The notes under the pieces are model-generated. The model made no database searches. It was not told the DNA's origin and saw nothing but the letters and a program-made list of their open reading frames with translations. Source: Flavobacterium reichenbachii (GTDB lineage: Bacteria > Bacteroidota > Bacteroidia > Flavobacteriales > Flavobacteriaceae). Taken from it: a stretch of 64,000 nt of DNA. How positions within the stretch are numbered: position 1 is the first letter of the stretch; each line of letters opens with the position of its first letter. The position numbers were made by a program, and so were the translations under genes. The stretch spans positions 62,001 to 126,000 of the forward strand of contig NZ_MUHF01000016.1 in NCBI RefSeq assembly GCF_002217435.1. Direction: 5' to 3'. Positions 26,628-34,561 of the stretch are shown piece after piece.

Positions 26628-28496
26628 CTATTTTTTAACAATCAACAAAGGTATCGAAATTTTATGTCTCAATTTATCTACTGTTGTACCAAAAAGAATA
26701 TCTTTCAAACCAGTGTGACCATGAGTTCCCATGACTAAGATGTCAAAATTTCCTTCATTTATGATTTTTGGGATTACCTTGTTTGGTTTTCCGAAACCTA
26801 GTTCAGTTTTTATGTTAAAACCTTTTTCAGAAAGCATTTCTTTGTACTCCAATAATAATTTTTCGTCAATAGTAGTTTCATGATCATGTACGTTAACACC
26901 ATACATAAGTGCGCCAACTGTTTCTACAATATGAATTAAAGTATAGTTTGCTGCTGTACCGCCCAACTCAAAAGCTCTGTTTAAAGCTGCTTCATCAGCA
27001 TTCGAAAAATCTACAGAAATAGCTATATTTTTTACGCTCTGACTTTCCTTGGGTGTAAACTTTAGCTGCAAGTTATGAGGAGAATGATTTACGATAGATT
27101 TTGTTTTGGTAATGAAAGGTTTAAAAACAATATAAAGCAGTAAAGTCAAGAATCCGAAAGCAAGCGGCACGACAGTCAGCCATAAAATGATTGGATGATT
27201 GGAACTCTCAAGCCATGAAGTGATTTCGTCATAAACCAATTTAGCATTTAAAGACACAATTATCGCTGCAATAATCCAGGAAACAACCTGCGTAGTTTTT
27301 GAGATATGAAAACCGTTCATTTTAGATTTGTCACTCACAAAATGGATCAGCGGAATAATGGCAAATCCCAATTGCAGACTCAAAATGACCTGACTTAAAA
27401 TTAACAGCTTTCCTGTTACGCCTTCGCCATAAATTAGAATTACAATAACAGCAGGTATAATGGCAATTAATCGGGTAACAATACGTCTTACCCAAGGCTG
27501 AATTCTAAAGTGCAGATAACCTTCCATAACAATTTGCCCGGCAAGTGTTCCGGTTACCGTCGAACTTTGTCCTGCTGCAATTAGAGCAACTGCAAATAAA
27601 ACAGGAGCCCATTTTGTTCCTAATAATGGTTCTAAGAATTGATGTGCATCCTGAATCTCTGCCACTTCAAACATTCCGTTTTTATGGAAAGTCGCTGCTG
27701 CTAAAATTAAAATCGCTGCGTTGACAAAAAATGCAAGATTCAGTGCAATTGTAGAATCTATAAAATTGTATTTTAAAGCTTGTTTGATTCCGGCAGGAGT
27801 TCGGTCAAATTTTCTGGTCTGTACCAGCGAAGAGTGTAAGTAAAGATTATGCGGCATTACCGTTGCACCAATAATTCCGATTGCGATGTACAAAGCGGCA
27901 GAATTTGGAATAGAAGGAATAAGTCCCTCTAAAACTTTATGCATTTCGGGTTCTGCAAAAATCATTTCGAATATAAATGAAAAACCAATTATAGCAACTA
28001 AGGCAATAATGAAAGCTTCCATTTTTCGAATTCCTTTATTGATTAGGAAAAGCAATAAAAAGGTGTCTAAAACAGTAATTAATACAGCTTCGAGCAGCGG
28101 AATCCCAAATAAGAGATTAATACCAATTGCCATTCCGAGAACTTCGGCAAGATCACAGGCTGCAATAGCGATTTCAGCCAGAAAGTATAAAATGTAATTA
28201 ATATATTTTGAATACGTTTCTCTCGAAGCTTGGGCAAGGTCGCGCTGTGTTACAATTCCCAGACGCGCACTTAAACTCTGCAATAGCAAAGCCATTAAAT
28301 TACTCATCAATAAAACCCAGACTAAAGTGTAACCAAACTGACTGCCGCCAGCAATATCGGTTGCCCAATTTCCGGGATCCATATAGCCTACGCTTACTAA
28401 ATATGCCGGGCCTAAGAAGGCTAATATTTTTCTAAATCCCTTTTTTTTATGTTCGGTAGGGACCGATTGGTTAACTTCTTCTAAAGATTTGGTCAT
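26628..28496 (-). CDS. mntH: NRAMP divalent metal transporter fused to UspA domain
   Basis: This is a proton-coupled Mn2+/Fe2+ importer of the inner membrane. The NRAMP part (about 20-465) has the TM1 DPGN motif at 40-43 and the TM6 MPHNLYLHS motif at 214-222, both metal-site signatures. The C-terminal 135 residues (about 487-622) form a universal stress protein domain: KNIAISVDFSNADEAALNRA at the start and the ATP-loop motif MGTHGHTGLKDILFGTTV near the end. Ordinary MntH is about 410-440 residues, so this is a real fusion, 622 residues long. A palindrome at 28553-28568 precedes it. Confidence 0.92.
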   Translation of the reverse strand: MTKSLEEVNQSVPTEHKKKGFRKILAFLGPAYLVSVGYMDPGNWATDIAGGSQFGYTLVWVLLMSNLMALLLQSLSARLGIVTQRDLAQASRETYSKYINYILYFLAEIAIAACDLAEVLGMAIGINLLFGIPLLEAVLITVLDTFLLLFLINKGIRKMEAFIIALVAIIGFSFIFEMIFAEPEMHKVLEGLIPSIPNSAALYIAIGIIGATVMPHNLYLHSSLVQTRKFDRTPAGIKQALKYNFIDSTIALNLAFFVNAAILILAAATFHKNGMFEVAEIQDAHQFLEPLLGTKWAPVLFAVALIAAGQSSTVTGTLAGQIVMEGYLHFRIQPWVRRIVTRLIAIIPAVIVILIYGEGVTGKLLILSQVILSLQLGFAIIPLIHFVSDKSKMNGFHISKTTQVVSWIIAAIIVSLNAKLVYDEITSWLESSNHPIILWLTVVPLAFGFLTLLLYIVFKPFITKTKSIVNHSPHNLQLKFTPKESQSVKNIAISVDFSNADEAALNRAFELGGTAANYTLIHIVETVGALMYGVNVHDHETTIDEKLLLEYKEMLSEKGFNIKTELGFGKPNKVIPKIINEGNFDILVMGTHGHTGLKDILFGTTVDKLRHKISIPLLIVKK

Positions 28497-28552
28497 TGCT
28501 AAAGTATTGATTCTCCAAATATATGGAAAAATTAAATTAGCACAACAATATT

Positions 28553-28568
28553 TTTAGACAAGTCTAAA
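28553..28568 (-). promoter_or_regulatory. TTTAGA-N4-TCTAAA operator upstream of mntH
   Basis: A perfect palindrome TTTAGACAAGTCTAAA, extended by one more matched pair on each side, lies 57 nt before the mntH start. On the minus strand it includes TAGACTTG, seven of eight matches to the TAnnTTTG -7 element. The same TTTAGA-N4-TCTAAA pattern overlies the -7 element of the TonB receptor promoter at 29553. The inferred binder is the DtxR/MntR-type protein encoded downstream. Confidence 0.65.
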
Positions 28569-28570
28569 AG

Positions 28571-28963
28571 TTAAATGTTAGAATTTAAACATTTTGGACA
28601 TATTCCAGAAAGTGTAAAATTAATTTCATTTACTTTATAATTGTGAGGCATAATATAACTTGGCTTAACATTTTCAAGACAGGTAATCTCATTGCAGTTT
28701 TCACAACTGAAATGTGCATGATTATGTATATGTACTTTTTGGTGCGAATGATTGCATTTTGCATATTTTACAGTTCCGTCCAAGTTCGAAATTTTATGAA
28801 CTATATCATCATTTATTAAGCGATCCAGAATTCTATATATTGTGACGCGATCGCACACATCATGCAATTCTTTGTAAATTTCAGTATGTGATAGTGCTGT
28901 TGTAGATTTCTCAAAAATCTCCAAAACGGCCGTCTTTGCTGTAGTGTTACGGGTGGTTTTCAT
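28571..28963 (-). CDS. Fur family regulator, Zur-like
   Basis: This metal-dependent repressor has 130 residues. The N-terminal winged helix contains TTALSHTEIYKEL and the recognition helix RVTIYRILDRLI. The C-terminal part has a His-rich sensing strand (NHSHQKVHIHNHAHF, 71-85) and two structural zinc CxxC pairs, CENC at 87-90 and CPKC at 122-125. Zinc control (Zur) is favoured by the His/Cys-rich site and by the divergent MerC gene, but Fur itself cannot be excluded. Two palindromes lie between it and MerC. Confidence 0.85.
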   Translation of the reverse strand: MKTTRNTTAKTAVLEIFEKSTTALSHTEIYKELHDVCDRVTIYRILDRLINDDIVHKISNLDGTVKYAKCNHSHQKVHIHNHAHFSCENCNEITCLENVKPSYIMPHNYKVNEINFTLSGICPKCLNSNI

Positions 28964-28988
28964 TTTATTTCAATTAAAAAACATTATA

Positions 28989-29001
28989 GCAACAATGTTG
29001 C
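28989..29001. promoter_or_regulatory. palindromic operator 1 (Zur-like), over the -33 of merC
   Basis: The sequence GCAACAATGTTGC is a perfect palindrome (GCAACA-A-TGTTGC). It lies 26 nt from the Fur-family start and covers the TTG (28998-29000) that fits the -33 position of the merC promoter. A related palindrome lies 37 nt away. The pair suggests one repressor governing both directions. Confidence 0.6.
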
Positions 29002-29026
29002 GTTTTATAAAAATTGTATATATTTG
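28998..29026 (+). promoter_or_regulatory. Bacteroidetes-type promoter of the merC gene
   Basis: TTG at 28998-29000, an 18-nt spacer, then TATATTTG at 29019-29026, matching the TAnnTTTG -7 consensus. The merC start codon follows 32 nt later, preceded by AAGGATT, a rare clear ribosome binding site for this organism. Operators overlie both elements. Confidence 0.6.
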
Positions 29027-29039
29027 CAACAATATTGCA
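29025..29039. promoter_or_regulatory. palindromic operator 2 (Zur-like), over the -7 of merC
   Basis: The sequence TGCAACAATATTGCA has arms TGCAA and TTGCA around a 5-nt centre and shares GCAACAAT with operator 1. It starts on the last bases of the -7 element, so a bound repressor would block RNA polymerase directly. Confidence 0.6.
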
Positions 29040-29058
29040 TTAATAAAAAGTAAGGATT

Positions 29059-29409
29059 ATGAAGAAAACAATTTCATCCAGTTATGATTTTTTAGGTATT
29101 TCTAGCGCGGCTCTTTGTTTAGTGCATTGCTTGATTTTTCCAATTTTAACGATCCTCCCTTTAGGATTTATTCATAACCCAATTATAGATTTAATGTTTG
29201 CTTCTATTGGTCTATTTGCAATTTTCAAAATTATGAAAAAAACCTCTCTTTTGGTTTCTTCAATTTTGATTGTTTCAATGAGTCTGATTTGGATTAGTAT
29301 TTTAAGCGAACTTTTCTATGAAAATCATCTTGACCTAATTCTTTTTGGAGGCATAGGAATGATTATCGGACATGTATTGAATTACAATCTACATAAAATT
29401 CGTAAATAA
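29059..29409 (+). CDS. MerC domain-containing membrane protein
   Basis: This 116-residue inner-membrane protein of the MerC type has about four membrane helices. The vicinal metal-thiol motif is CLVHC (Cys20 to Cys24) at the start of the first helix, as in MerC mercury-uptake proteins. In a Bacteroidetes genome without mer genes a zinc or other soft-metal role is more likely. It diverges from a Zur-like regulator and shares its operators. The next gene, a TonB receptor, follows after 174 nt with its own promoter. Confidence 0.82.
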   Translation: MKKTISSSYDFLGISSAALCLVHCLIFPILTILPLGFIHNPIIDLMFASIGLFAIFKIMKKTSLLVSSILIVSMSLIWISILSELFYENHLDLILFGGIGMIIGHVLNYNLHKIRK

Positions 29410-29532
29410 TTTGACACGAGATAAATATTATTGGCAATCTATTGAAAGCAAGTTTTAAAAACAGCAATAAAAATCAATTAATTCTTTATTTTAAATTTTA
29501 ACGGATTAAAATTGAATTGTTTGAAAAATGTA

Positions 29533-29562
29533 TTTGTTTGTCGAATTTAATTTTTAGATTTG
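29533..29562 (+). promoter_or_regulatory. promoter of the TonB receptor gene
   Basis: TTTG at 29533-29536 and TAGATTTG at 29555-29562 are separated by 18 nt, matching the -33/-7 pattern of Bacteroidetes sigma factor promoters. The -7 element lies inside the TTTAGA-N4-TCTAAA palindrome, so binding there would repress transcription. The receptor ATG follows 21 nt after the -7 element. Confidence 0.55.
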
Positions 29563-29568
29563 TCTAAA
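29553..29568 (+). promoter_or_regulatory. TTTAGA-N4-TCTAAA operator upstream of the TonB receptor
   Basis: TTTAGATTTGTCTAAA repeats the palindrome upstream of mntH (28553) with identical arms and spacing; only the 4-nt centre differs (TTTG against CAAG). Two identical 12-base arm sets this close in the genome are unlikely by chance. This places the receptor in the same predicted regulon as the NRAMP transporter. Confidence 0.6.
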
Positions 29569-29583
29569 TTTAATTTTAATATA

Positions 29584-31836
29584 ATGAAATATTTATTTTT
29601 GACGATATTAATAATTTCAACTACAAGTATGATCTCGCAAAACATTTCGGGAAGAGTGAATACAGTAATTCCTCCAGAGAACGAAATTTCTATCAGCCTG
29701 TTAAATACAAACTTCAAAACTCAAACAGACTCACTTGGACTTTACAAACTCGAGAATATACCGAATGGTATTTACAAGTTGGCTGTTGTGTCAAAGGGAT
29801 TTAAAACAATAATTCAAAAAATTTCAGTATTCGAAAATCAAAATTTAAACTTTGACTTTGATTTGGATGAAGATCAAAACGAACTTAATGAAGTAGTGGT
29901 TTCAGGAACTTTAAAACCTGTAAAACGATTAGAAAGTGCCGTTCCGGTTGAGGTTTATTCGCCCGCATTCTTCAAAAAAAATCCAACAGCGAGTATTTAC
30001 GATGCGCTTCAAAATATTAATGGCGTTCGGCCACAGCTCAATTGCGGGGTTTGCAATACCGGGGATATTCATATTAATGGATTGGAAGGCCCGTATACTT
30101 TGGTTTTGATTGACGGAATGCCAATTGTAAGCAGTCTTTCTACAGTTTACGGTTTGTCGGGAATTCCGAATTCTTTGGTGGAACGAATTGAGATTGTAAA
30201 AGGCCCGGCTTCGTCTCTTTACGGAAGTGAAGCGGTTGGCGGTTTGATCAATATTATCACTAAAAACCCAATGAATGCTCCGATTTTTTCTGCGGATTAT
30301 TTTACAACCACTTATTTTGAAAGTAATCTTGATTTGGGAATGAAGTTTAATGCTGGAAAAAAAGCGACCTCAATTTTAGGTGTTAACTATTTTAATTACG
30401 ATCAGGTTATAGACAAAGACAAAGATAATTTTACCGATGTAACGCTTTCTGAACGCGTTTCGGTTTTTAATAAATGGAGCTTTCAGCGCAATAATAATCG
30501 ACTTTTTACAATTGCAGCGCGTGGTATGTATGAAGACCGCTGGGGAGGCGATGTGCGTTGGGAGAAAAAATTCCGCGGAGGCGACGAAATTTACGGCGAA
30601 AGCATTTATACCAAAAGGGCAGAGTTAATTGGAAGTTATCAATTGCCCTTTGAAGAAAAACTGATGCTTTCTTTCTCCGGAAATGTTCATTATCAAGACA
30701 GTCGTTATGGAACAACATCTTATATCGCCAATCAAAAAATTGGTTTCCTGCAATTGACCTGGGATAAAAAGATTGGCAGAAATGATTTCCTTGCCGGAAT
30801 TGCCAGTCGATATACCTATTACGACGACAATACTACGGCCACAAAAGAAGCGGAAAGTACTTGGTTACCAGGGATTTTTGTTCAGGACGAAATCACGATT
30901 TCTCCAAAAAGTCAGATTTTGCTAGGAACACGCTATGATTACAATTCTATTCACGGTTCGATTTTTACGCCAAGATTGGCTTACAGGCTAAAGGCAAATG
31001 AAAACACGATTTTCAGATTGAACGCCGGAACAGGATTTAGGGTTGTGAATTTGTTTACAGAAGATCACGCAGCGCTGACAGGCTCACGCGATGTTGTGAT
31101 TGCAAATAATTTGAATCCGGAACAATCTGTAAATGTCAATTTGAATTACATTCAGAAAATTAATTTCGAAAACGGAACTTTTATGGGGATTGAAACAACG
31201 GCTTTTTATACCAGATTCAGCAATAAAATCATTTCAGATTATGAAACAGATCCGAATAAGATTATTTATGACAATATCGATGGATATGCTATCAGTCAGG
31301 GAATCAGCACCAACGTAGATTTGAATTTCACAAACGGATTAAAATTTATTCTTGGTGCAACAGTTTTAGATAACAAAAATGTAGAAAACGGAATTTCGCA
31401 GCAGCCATTTCTAACCGAAAATTTCACCGGAACCTGGAGTGTTTCGTATAAAATTGAACCGTGGAATTTATCAATGGATTATACGGGAAATGTTTATAGT
31501 CCGATGAAGTTGCCTTTGCTGAACGAATACGACCCGAGAAATCCGAAATCGCCTTGGTATAGCATTCAGAACATTCAGTTTACTTATTCCGGATGGAAGA
31601 ATTTTGAGGTTTATGCCGGCATCAAAAACCTTTTGAACTTTACTCCAAAACAAAATAATCCGTTTTTGATTTCGAGAAGTAACGATCCTTTTGATAAAAA
31701 TGTGCAATACGATTCGGCCGGAAAAGTGATGGTAACTCCAGATAATCCTTATGGTTTGACTTTTGATACAACTTATGTTTACGGACAAAATCAGACGATT
31801 CGTGGGTTTTTTGGTTTGCGATATAATTTGAGGTAG
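29584..31836 (+). CDS. TonB-dependent outer-membrane receptor
   Basis: This outer-membrane gated channel has 750 residues with the ATG at 29584 chosen because it begins the signal peptide MKYLFLTILIISTTSMISQ. A carboxypeptidase-like regulatory domain (about 20-100) precedes the plug, which has ELNEVVVSGTLKP, GLEGPYTLVLIDGMPIVS and VERIEIVKGPASSLYGSEAV. The plug contains a CGVC pair at 154-157. The beta-barrel ends in RGFFGLRYNLR with a terminal aromatic pattern. No SusD gene follows, so a metal, cobalamin or siderophore ligand is likelier than a glycan. The shared operator suggests Mn or Fe. Confidence 0.92.
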   Translation: MKYLFLTILIISTTSMISQNISGRVNTVIPPENEISISLLNTNFKTQTDSLGLYKLENIPNGIYKLAVVSKGFKTIIQKISVFENQNLNFDFDLDEDQNELNEVVVSGTLKPVKRLESAVPVEVYSPAFFKKNPTASIYDALQNINGVRPQLNCGVCNTGDIHINGLEGPYTLVLIDGMPIVSSLSTVYGLSGIPNSLVERIEIVKGPASSLYGSEAVGGLINIITKNPMNAPIFSADYFTTTYFESNLDLGMKFNAGKKATSILGVNYFNYDQVIDKDKDNFTDVTLSERVSVFNKWSFQRNNNRLFTIAARGMYEDRWGGDVRWEKKFRGGDEIYGESIYTKRAELIGSYQLPFEEKLMLSFSGNVHYQDSRYGTTSYIANQKIGFLQLTWDKKIGRNDFLAGIASRYTYYDDNTTATKEAESTWLPGIFVQDEITISPKSQILLGTRYDYNSIHGSIFTPRLAYRLKANENTIFRLNAGTGFRVVNLFTEDHAALTGSRDVVIANNLNPEQSVNVNLNYIQKINFENGTFMGIETTAFYTRFSNKIISDYETDPNKIIYDNIDGYAISQGISTNVDLNFTNGLKFILGATVLDNKNVENGISQQPFLTENFTGTWSVSYKIEPWNLSMDYTGNVYSPMKLPLLNEYDPRNPKSPWYSIQNIQFTYSGWKNFEVYAGIKNLLNFTPKQNNPFLISRSNDPFDKNVQYDSAGKVMVTPDNPYGLTFDTTYVYGQNQTIRGFFGLRYNLR

Positions 31837-31847
31837 ATTTTAATGCT

Positions 31848-31959
31848 ACAGATTAAAAGGATTATTTCCATCACAAATTACGCAAATTTCCACAAATTAG
31901 ATTCGTGGAAATTCATGTAATTTGTGGCAACTCTTTTTCAAAAATCCTTTAAATCTGTG
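31848..31959. repeat. long CACAAATT palindromic spacer
   Basis: The outer arms ACAGATTAAAAGGATT and AAATCCTTTAAATCTGT enclose inner arms CACAAATTACGCAAATTTCC and GTGGAAATTCATGTAATTTG. The whole 112 nt can fold as one long interrupted hairpin between the TonB receptor and thioredoxin genes. The same words occur at 20508 and 61756. It may lower downstream expression or be a mobile-element remnant. Confidence 0.65.
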
Positions 31960-31976
31960 ACAAAAAACAAAATAAA

Positions 31977-32441
31977 ATGAAAAAACTATTTCTGATAATC
32001 TTCTTTTTTGGAATTACTTCAACAGGATTCTGTCAGCTTAAAAGCAGCAGGTTTGAAGAAATTGATAGTTTACAGCAAATTCAAAAGCGAAAAACAATTG
32101 TTTTCATACATACCGATTGGTGTCAGTTTTGCCAGCGAATGAAATCGACGACTTTTAAAAATCAGGAAATCATTAATACTTTAAATTCAGATTTCTATTT
32201 TATTGATTTTAATGCCGAGGAAAAACGCGATATTTCTTTTAATAATCAGAGGTTTAAATATAGACCTTCAGGAAATAATGTCGGTGTTCATGAACTGGCT
32301 TTGCAGCTCGGAACTATCAGCAATCAGATTACATATCCTGTTTTGTGTGTTTTGAATGAGAAGAATGAAATTATTTTTCAATATAATTTCTATTTAAGTA
32401 CAAGCGATTTTAAAATTCTTTTAGGAAAACTGAAAGAATAA
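31977..32441 (+). CDS. secreted thioredoxin-fold protein
   Basis: This 154-residue protein starts with a signal peptide ending near TGFCQL. It has a thioredoxin active site IHTDWCQFCQRMKSTTF with Cys49 and Cys52, and the cis-Pro in ITYPVLCVLNEKNE. It fits the thioredoxin_7 or DUF255-like group of periplasmic reductases. It lies downstream of the TonB receptor on the same strand, after a long spacer palindrome. A role in maintaining the receptor plug Cys pair is only an inference. Confidence 0.85.
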   Translation: MKKLFLIIFFFGITSTGFCQLKSSRFEEIDSLQQIQKRKTIVFIHTDWCQFCQRMKSTTFKNQEIINTLNSDFYFIDFNAEEKRDISFNNQRFKYRPSGNNVGVHELALQLGTISNQITYPVLCVLNEKNEIIFQYNFYLSTSDFKILLGKLKE

Positions 32442-32610
32442 AATGTAGCCTACAGCTGTAACTCTTAATACTAGAATCATAGACTTTGTAAACTTCAGAG
32501 ACGCATTTCACTTGTATTAACAAATATAGCTGTATGGGGGAAATTAGGTTCTTTTTGTGCTCTTTTTTTACGAATTACAATCAATGGGTTTAAAATCATT
32601 ATTTTTGAGA

Positions 32611-33780
32611 ATGAATTCTTCGCAAATCAAACACTTCGATTACATTTTTACAGGAACTGGTCTGGCTTCTTTGATGACCGTTTACAAAATGGCTTTGTCT
32701 GAGAAATTTTCTGAGAAATCTATCTTATTATTAGATCAGGATTCAAAAAAAGTAAACGACAGAACCTGGTGTTTTTGGGATAAAAAGGAAAGTATTTGGG
32801 ATTCGGTTATTTCCAAAAAATGGGATTCGGCGTTATTTGCTAAAGATTTCAAACGTGATTTAGATCTTAAACCGTATCAATACAATAAAATCAACGGAAT
32901 AGATTTTTACAATTTTGTTTTTGAAACACTTTCGAAGCAATCGAATATTACATTTTCAAACGAAAAAGTAACCGATATCAATGAACTCGAAACGCATGTT
33001 TTTGTTGGAACAGAAGAAAATCGATATACAGGAAATTATCTTTTCAATAGTATTTATACTAAGGCTTTCGCCGAAAGTCAGACAAAATATCCTGTTTTGC
33101 AACAGCATTTTGTGGGTTGGTGTGTAAAATCTGAATTTGAAATCTTTCATTCCGAACAAGCGACTTTCATGGATTTTTCGGTAGAGCAAAGAGGGAATAC
33201 CAGATTTATGTATGTTTTACCCACTTCTAAAACCGAAGCTTTGGTTGAATATACGTTGTTTTCGGAAAAATTGCTTGCTAAGGAAGAATATGAAAATGAG
33301 ATTCAAATCTATTTAAGAAATTTAGGAATTGATCAATACGAAATTCTCGAAAAGGAGCAGGGAAGTATCCCGATGACGTGTTTTCCTTTTTGGAAGAAAA
33401 ATACCAAAAGAGTTTTAAACATCGGAACTGCAGGTGGCTGGACAAAAGCAAGTACGGGATATACTTTTAAAAATTCAGATAAAAAATCTTCGGAATTGGT
33501 TGAGTTTCTTCAAAATAAAAAATCTTCGGAAGAACTAAAAATGGCATCATTTTATAAAAAAAATAAATTTTGGTTTTATGATTTATTGCTTCTGGATATT
33601 CTGTATCGTCATAATGAATTGGGAAGTGCTATTTTTTCTTCTTTATTTAAAAAAGGAAATCCTGCTTTGATTTTTAAGTTTCTGGACGAAGAAACCAATT
33701 TCATCGAAGATCTTAAAGTGATTATGAAATGCCCAAAAGTTCCGTTTGTAAAGGCTTTGTTTCGAGTATTACTTAGATAA
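32611..33780 (+). CDS. crtY: lycopene cyclase, CrtY type
   Basis: This is a flavoprotein that forms beta-ionone rings on lycopene, making beta-carotene and, with hydroxylases, zeaxanthin-type yellow pigments. The ATG at 32611 gives 389 residues. The dinucleotide-binding start YIFTGTGLASLMTVYKMAL and the family signature VNDRTWCFWDKKE are clear; MTCFPFWKKN and GTAGGWTKASTGY also match. Other carotenoid genes are not in the window, so this one is separate from the main cluster. The longer frame from 32557 is disfavoured. Confidence 0.9.
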   Translation: MNSSQIKHFDYIFTGTGLASLMTVYKMALSEKFSEKSILLLDQDSKKVNDRTWCFWDKKESIWDSVISKKWDSALFAKDFKRDLDLKPYQYNKINGIDFYNFVFETLSKQSNITFSNEKVTDINELETHVFVGTEENRYTGNYLFNSIYTKAFAESQTKYPVLQQHFVGWCVKSEFEIFHSEQATFMDFSVEQRGNTRFMYVLPTSKTEALVEYTLFSEKLLAKEEYENEIQIYLRNLGIDQYEILEKEQGSIPMTCFPFWKKNTKRVLNIGTAGGWTKASTGYTFKNSDKKSSELVEFLQNKKSSEELKMASFYKKNKFWFYDLLLLDILYRHNELGSAIFSSLFKKGNPALIFKFLDEETNFIEDLKVIMKCPKVPFVKALFRVLLR

Positions 33781-33902
33781 GAATCAGGTGTTTTGAGGTT
33801 TTGTTTTTACTTTCGAATTTATAATTTTAAACCTTTTGACTTTACTAATTCAACTATAACAAAACTTTATACTTCAAATTAAGTAGTTGCGAGTAAACTT
33901 TG

Positions 33903-33910
33903 TAACTTTG
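33903..33910 (+). promoter_or_regulatory. -7 element of the bacilliredoxin gene
   Basis: TAACTTTG exactly matches TAnnTTTG and lies 32 nt before the start codon. A TTG stands only 13 nt upstream, closer than usual, so the -33 element is uncertain. Confidence 0.4.
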
Positions 33911-33942
33911 CAGTTCAAAAGTAAAATTTAAAAGATAATAAT

Positions 33943-34353
33943 ATGTATCCAGAAGAAATGGTAAAACCAATGCAGGCTGAATTGACAGCTGCAGGTTTTC
34001 AAGATTTACATAGTGCTGACGCTGTAGATAATGCTATCAAAGCTGAAGGTACCACTTTAGTAGTTGTAAACTCTGTTTGTGGTTGTGCTGCAAGAAATGC
34101 ACGTCCGGGAGCAAAAATGAGTTTAGAAGGTGCTAAAAAACCAGATCACTTAATTACCGTTTTTGCAGGTGTTGACAAAGAAGCTGTTGATGCTGCAAGA
34201 CAGCATATGTTTCCTTTTCCTCCATCATCGCCATCTATGGCTTTGTTTAAAAACGGAGAATTGGTTCACATGTTAGAGCGTCACCACATCGAAGGTCGTC
34301 CAGCTGAACTAATTGCTGAGAATTTGCAAGATGCGTTTAACGAGTTTTGTTAA
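33943..34353 (+). CDS. BrxA/BrxB family bacilliredoxin
   Basis: This small thioredoxin-fold protein has 136 residues. Its CGC active site (Cys46 and Cys48 in VVNSVCGCAARNARPG) is diagnostic of the YphP/YqiW family, which removes bacillithiol from proteins. The conserved Pro loop MFPFPPSSPSMALF and the DAFNEFC end match. Bacillithiol is known in some Bacteroidetes, so a redox-repair role is likely. It is a single gene with a strong terminator. Confidence 0.93.
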   Translation: MYPEEMVKPMQAELTAAGFQDLHSADAVDNAIKAEGTTLVVVNSVCGCAARNARPGAKMSLEGAKKPDHLITVFAGVDKEAVDAARQHMFPFPPSSPSMALFKNGELVHMLERHHIEGRPAELIAENLQDAFNEFC

Positions 34354-34355
34354 TT

Positions 34356-34392
34356 AGAGGTTCAAAGTAGCAAAGGTACAGAGGTACAAAGA
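34356..34392. repeat. CAAAGG word repeat after the bacilliredoxin gene
   Basis: GAGGTTCAAAGTAGCAAAGG followed by TACAGAGGTACAAAG starts 3 nt after the stop codon. The complement-type words occur at 34443-34528 on the other side of the terminator, so together they form a broken palindrome around it. Confidence 0.55.
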
Positions 34393-34395
34393 TTT

Positions 34396-34425
34396 AAAAA
34401 GCACTATAGAAATATAGTGCTTTTT
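34396..34425 (+). terminator. intrinsic terminator of the bacilliredoxin gene
   Basis: Stem GCACTATA / TATAGTGC with a GAAA tetraloop is flanked by AAAAA and a run of seven T. A textbook rho-independent terminator 43 nt after the stop codon. Confidence 0.9.
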
Positions 34426-34442
34426 TTGTGTTTAAGTTTCTA

Positions 34443-34528
34443 AAACCTTTGCAACTTTGAGCCTTTGCGACTTTGTACCTAAGAAAACCTTTGCAACTTA
34501 GAACCTTTTTTCTACCTTTGCACCTCAA
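34443..34528. repeat. AACCTTTG word repeat upstream of trhO
   Basis: The segment contains AAAACCTTTGCAACTTTGAG then CCTTTGCGACTTTG, then a second AAAACCTTTGCAACTTAGAA and CTACCTTTGCACC. The AACCTTTGCAACTT word occurs twice in 55 nt. The last copy lies about 40 nt from the trhO start, so the trhO promoter must lie within or just after it. Confidence 0.6.
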
Positions 34529-34561
34529 AAAATAATTTCTAAACTTAAAACTGTTTATAGC

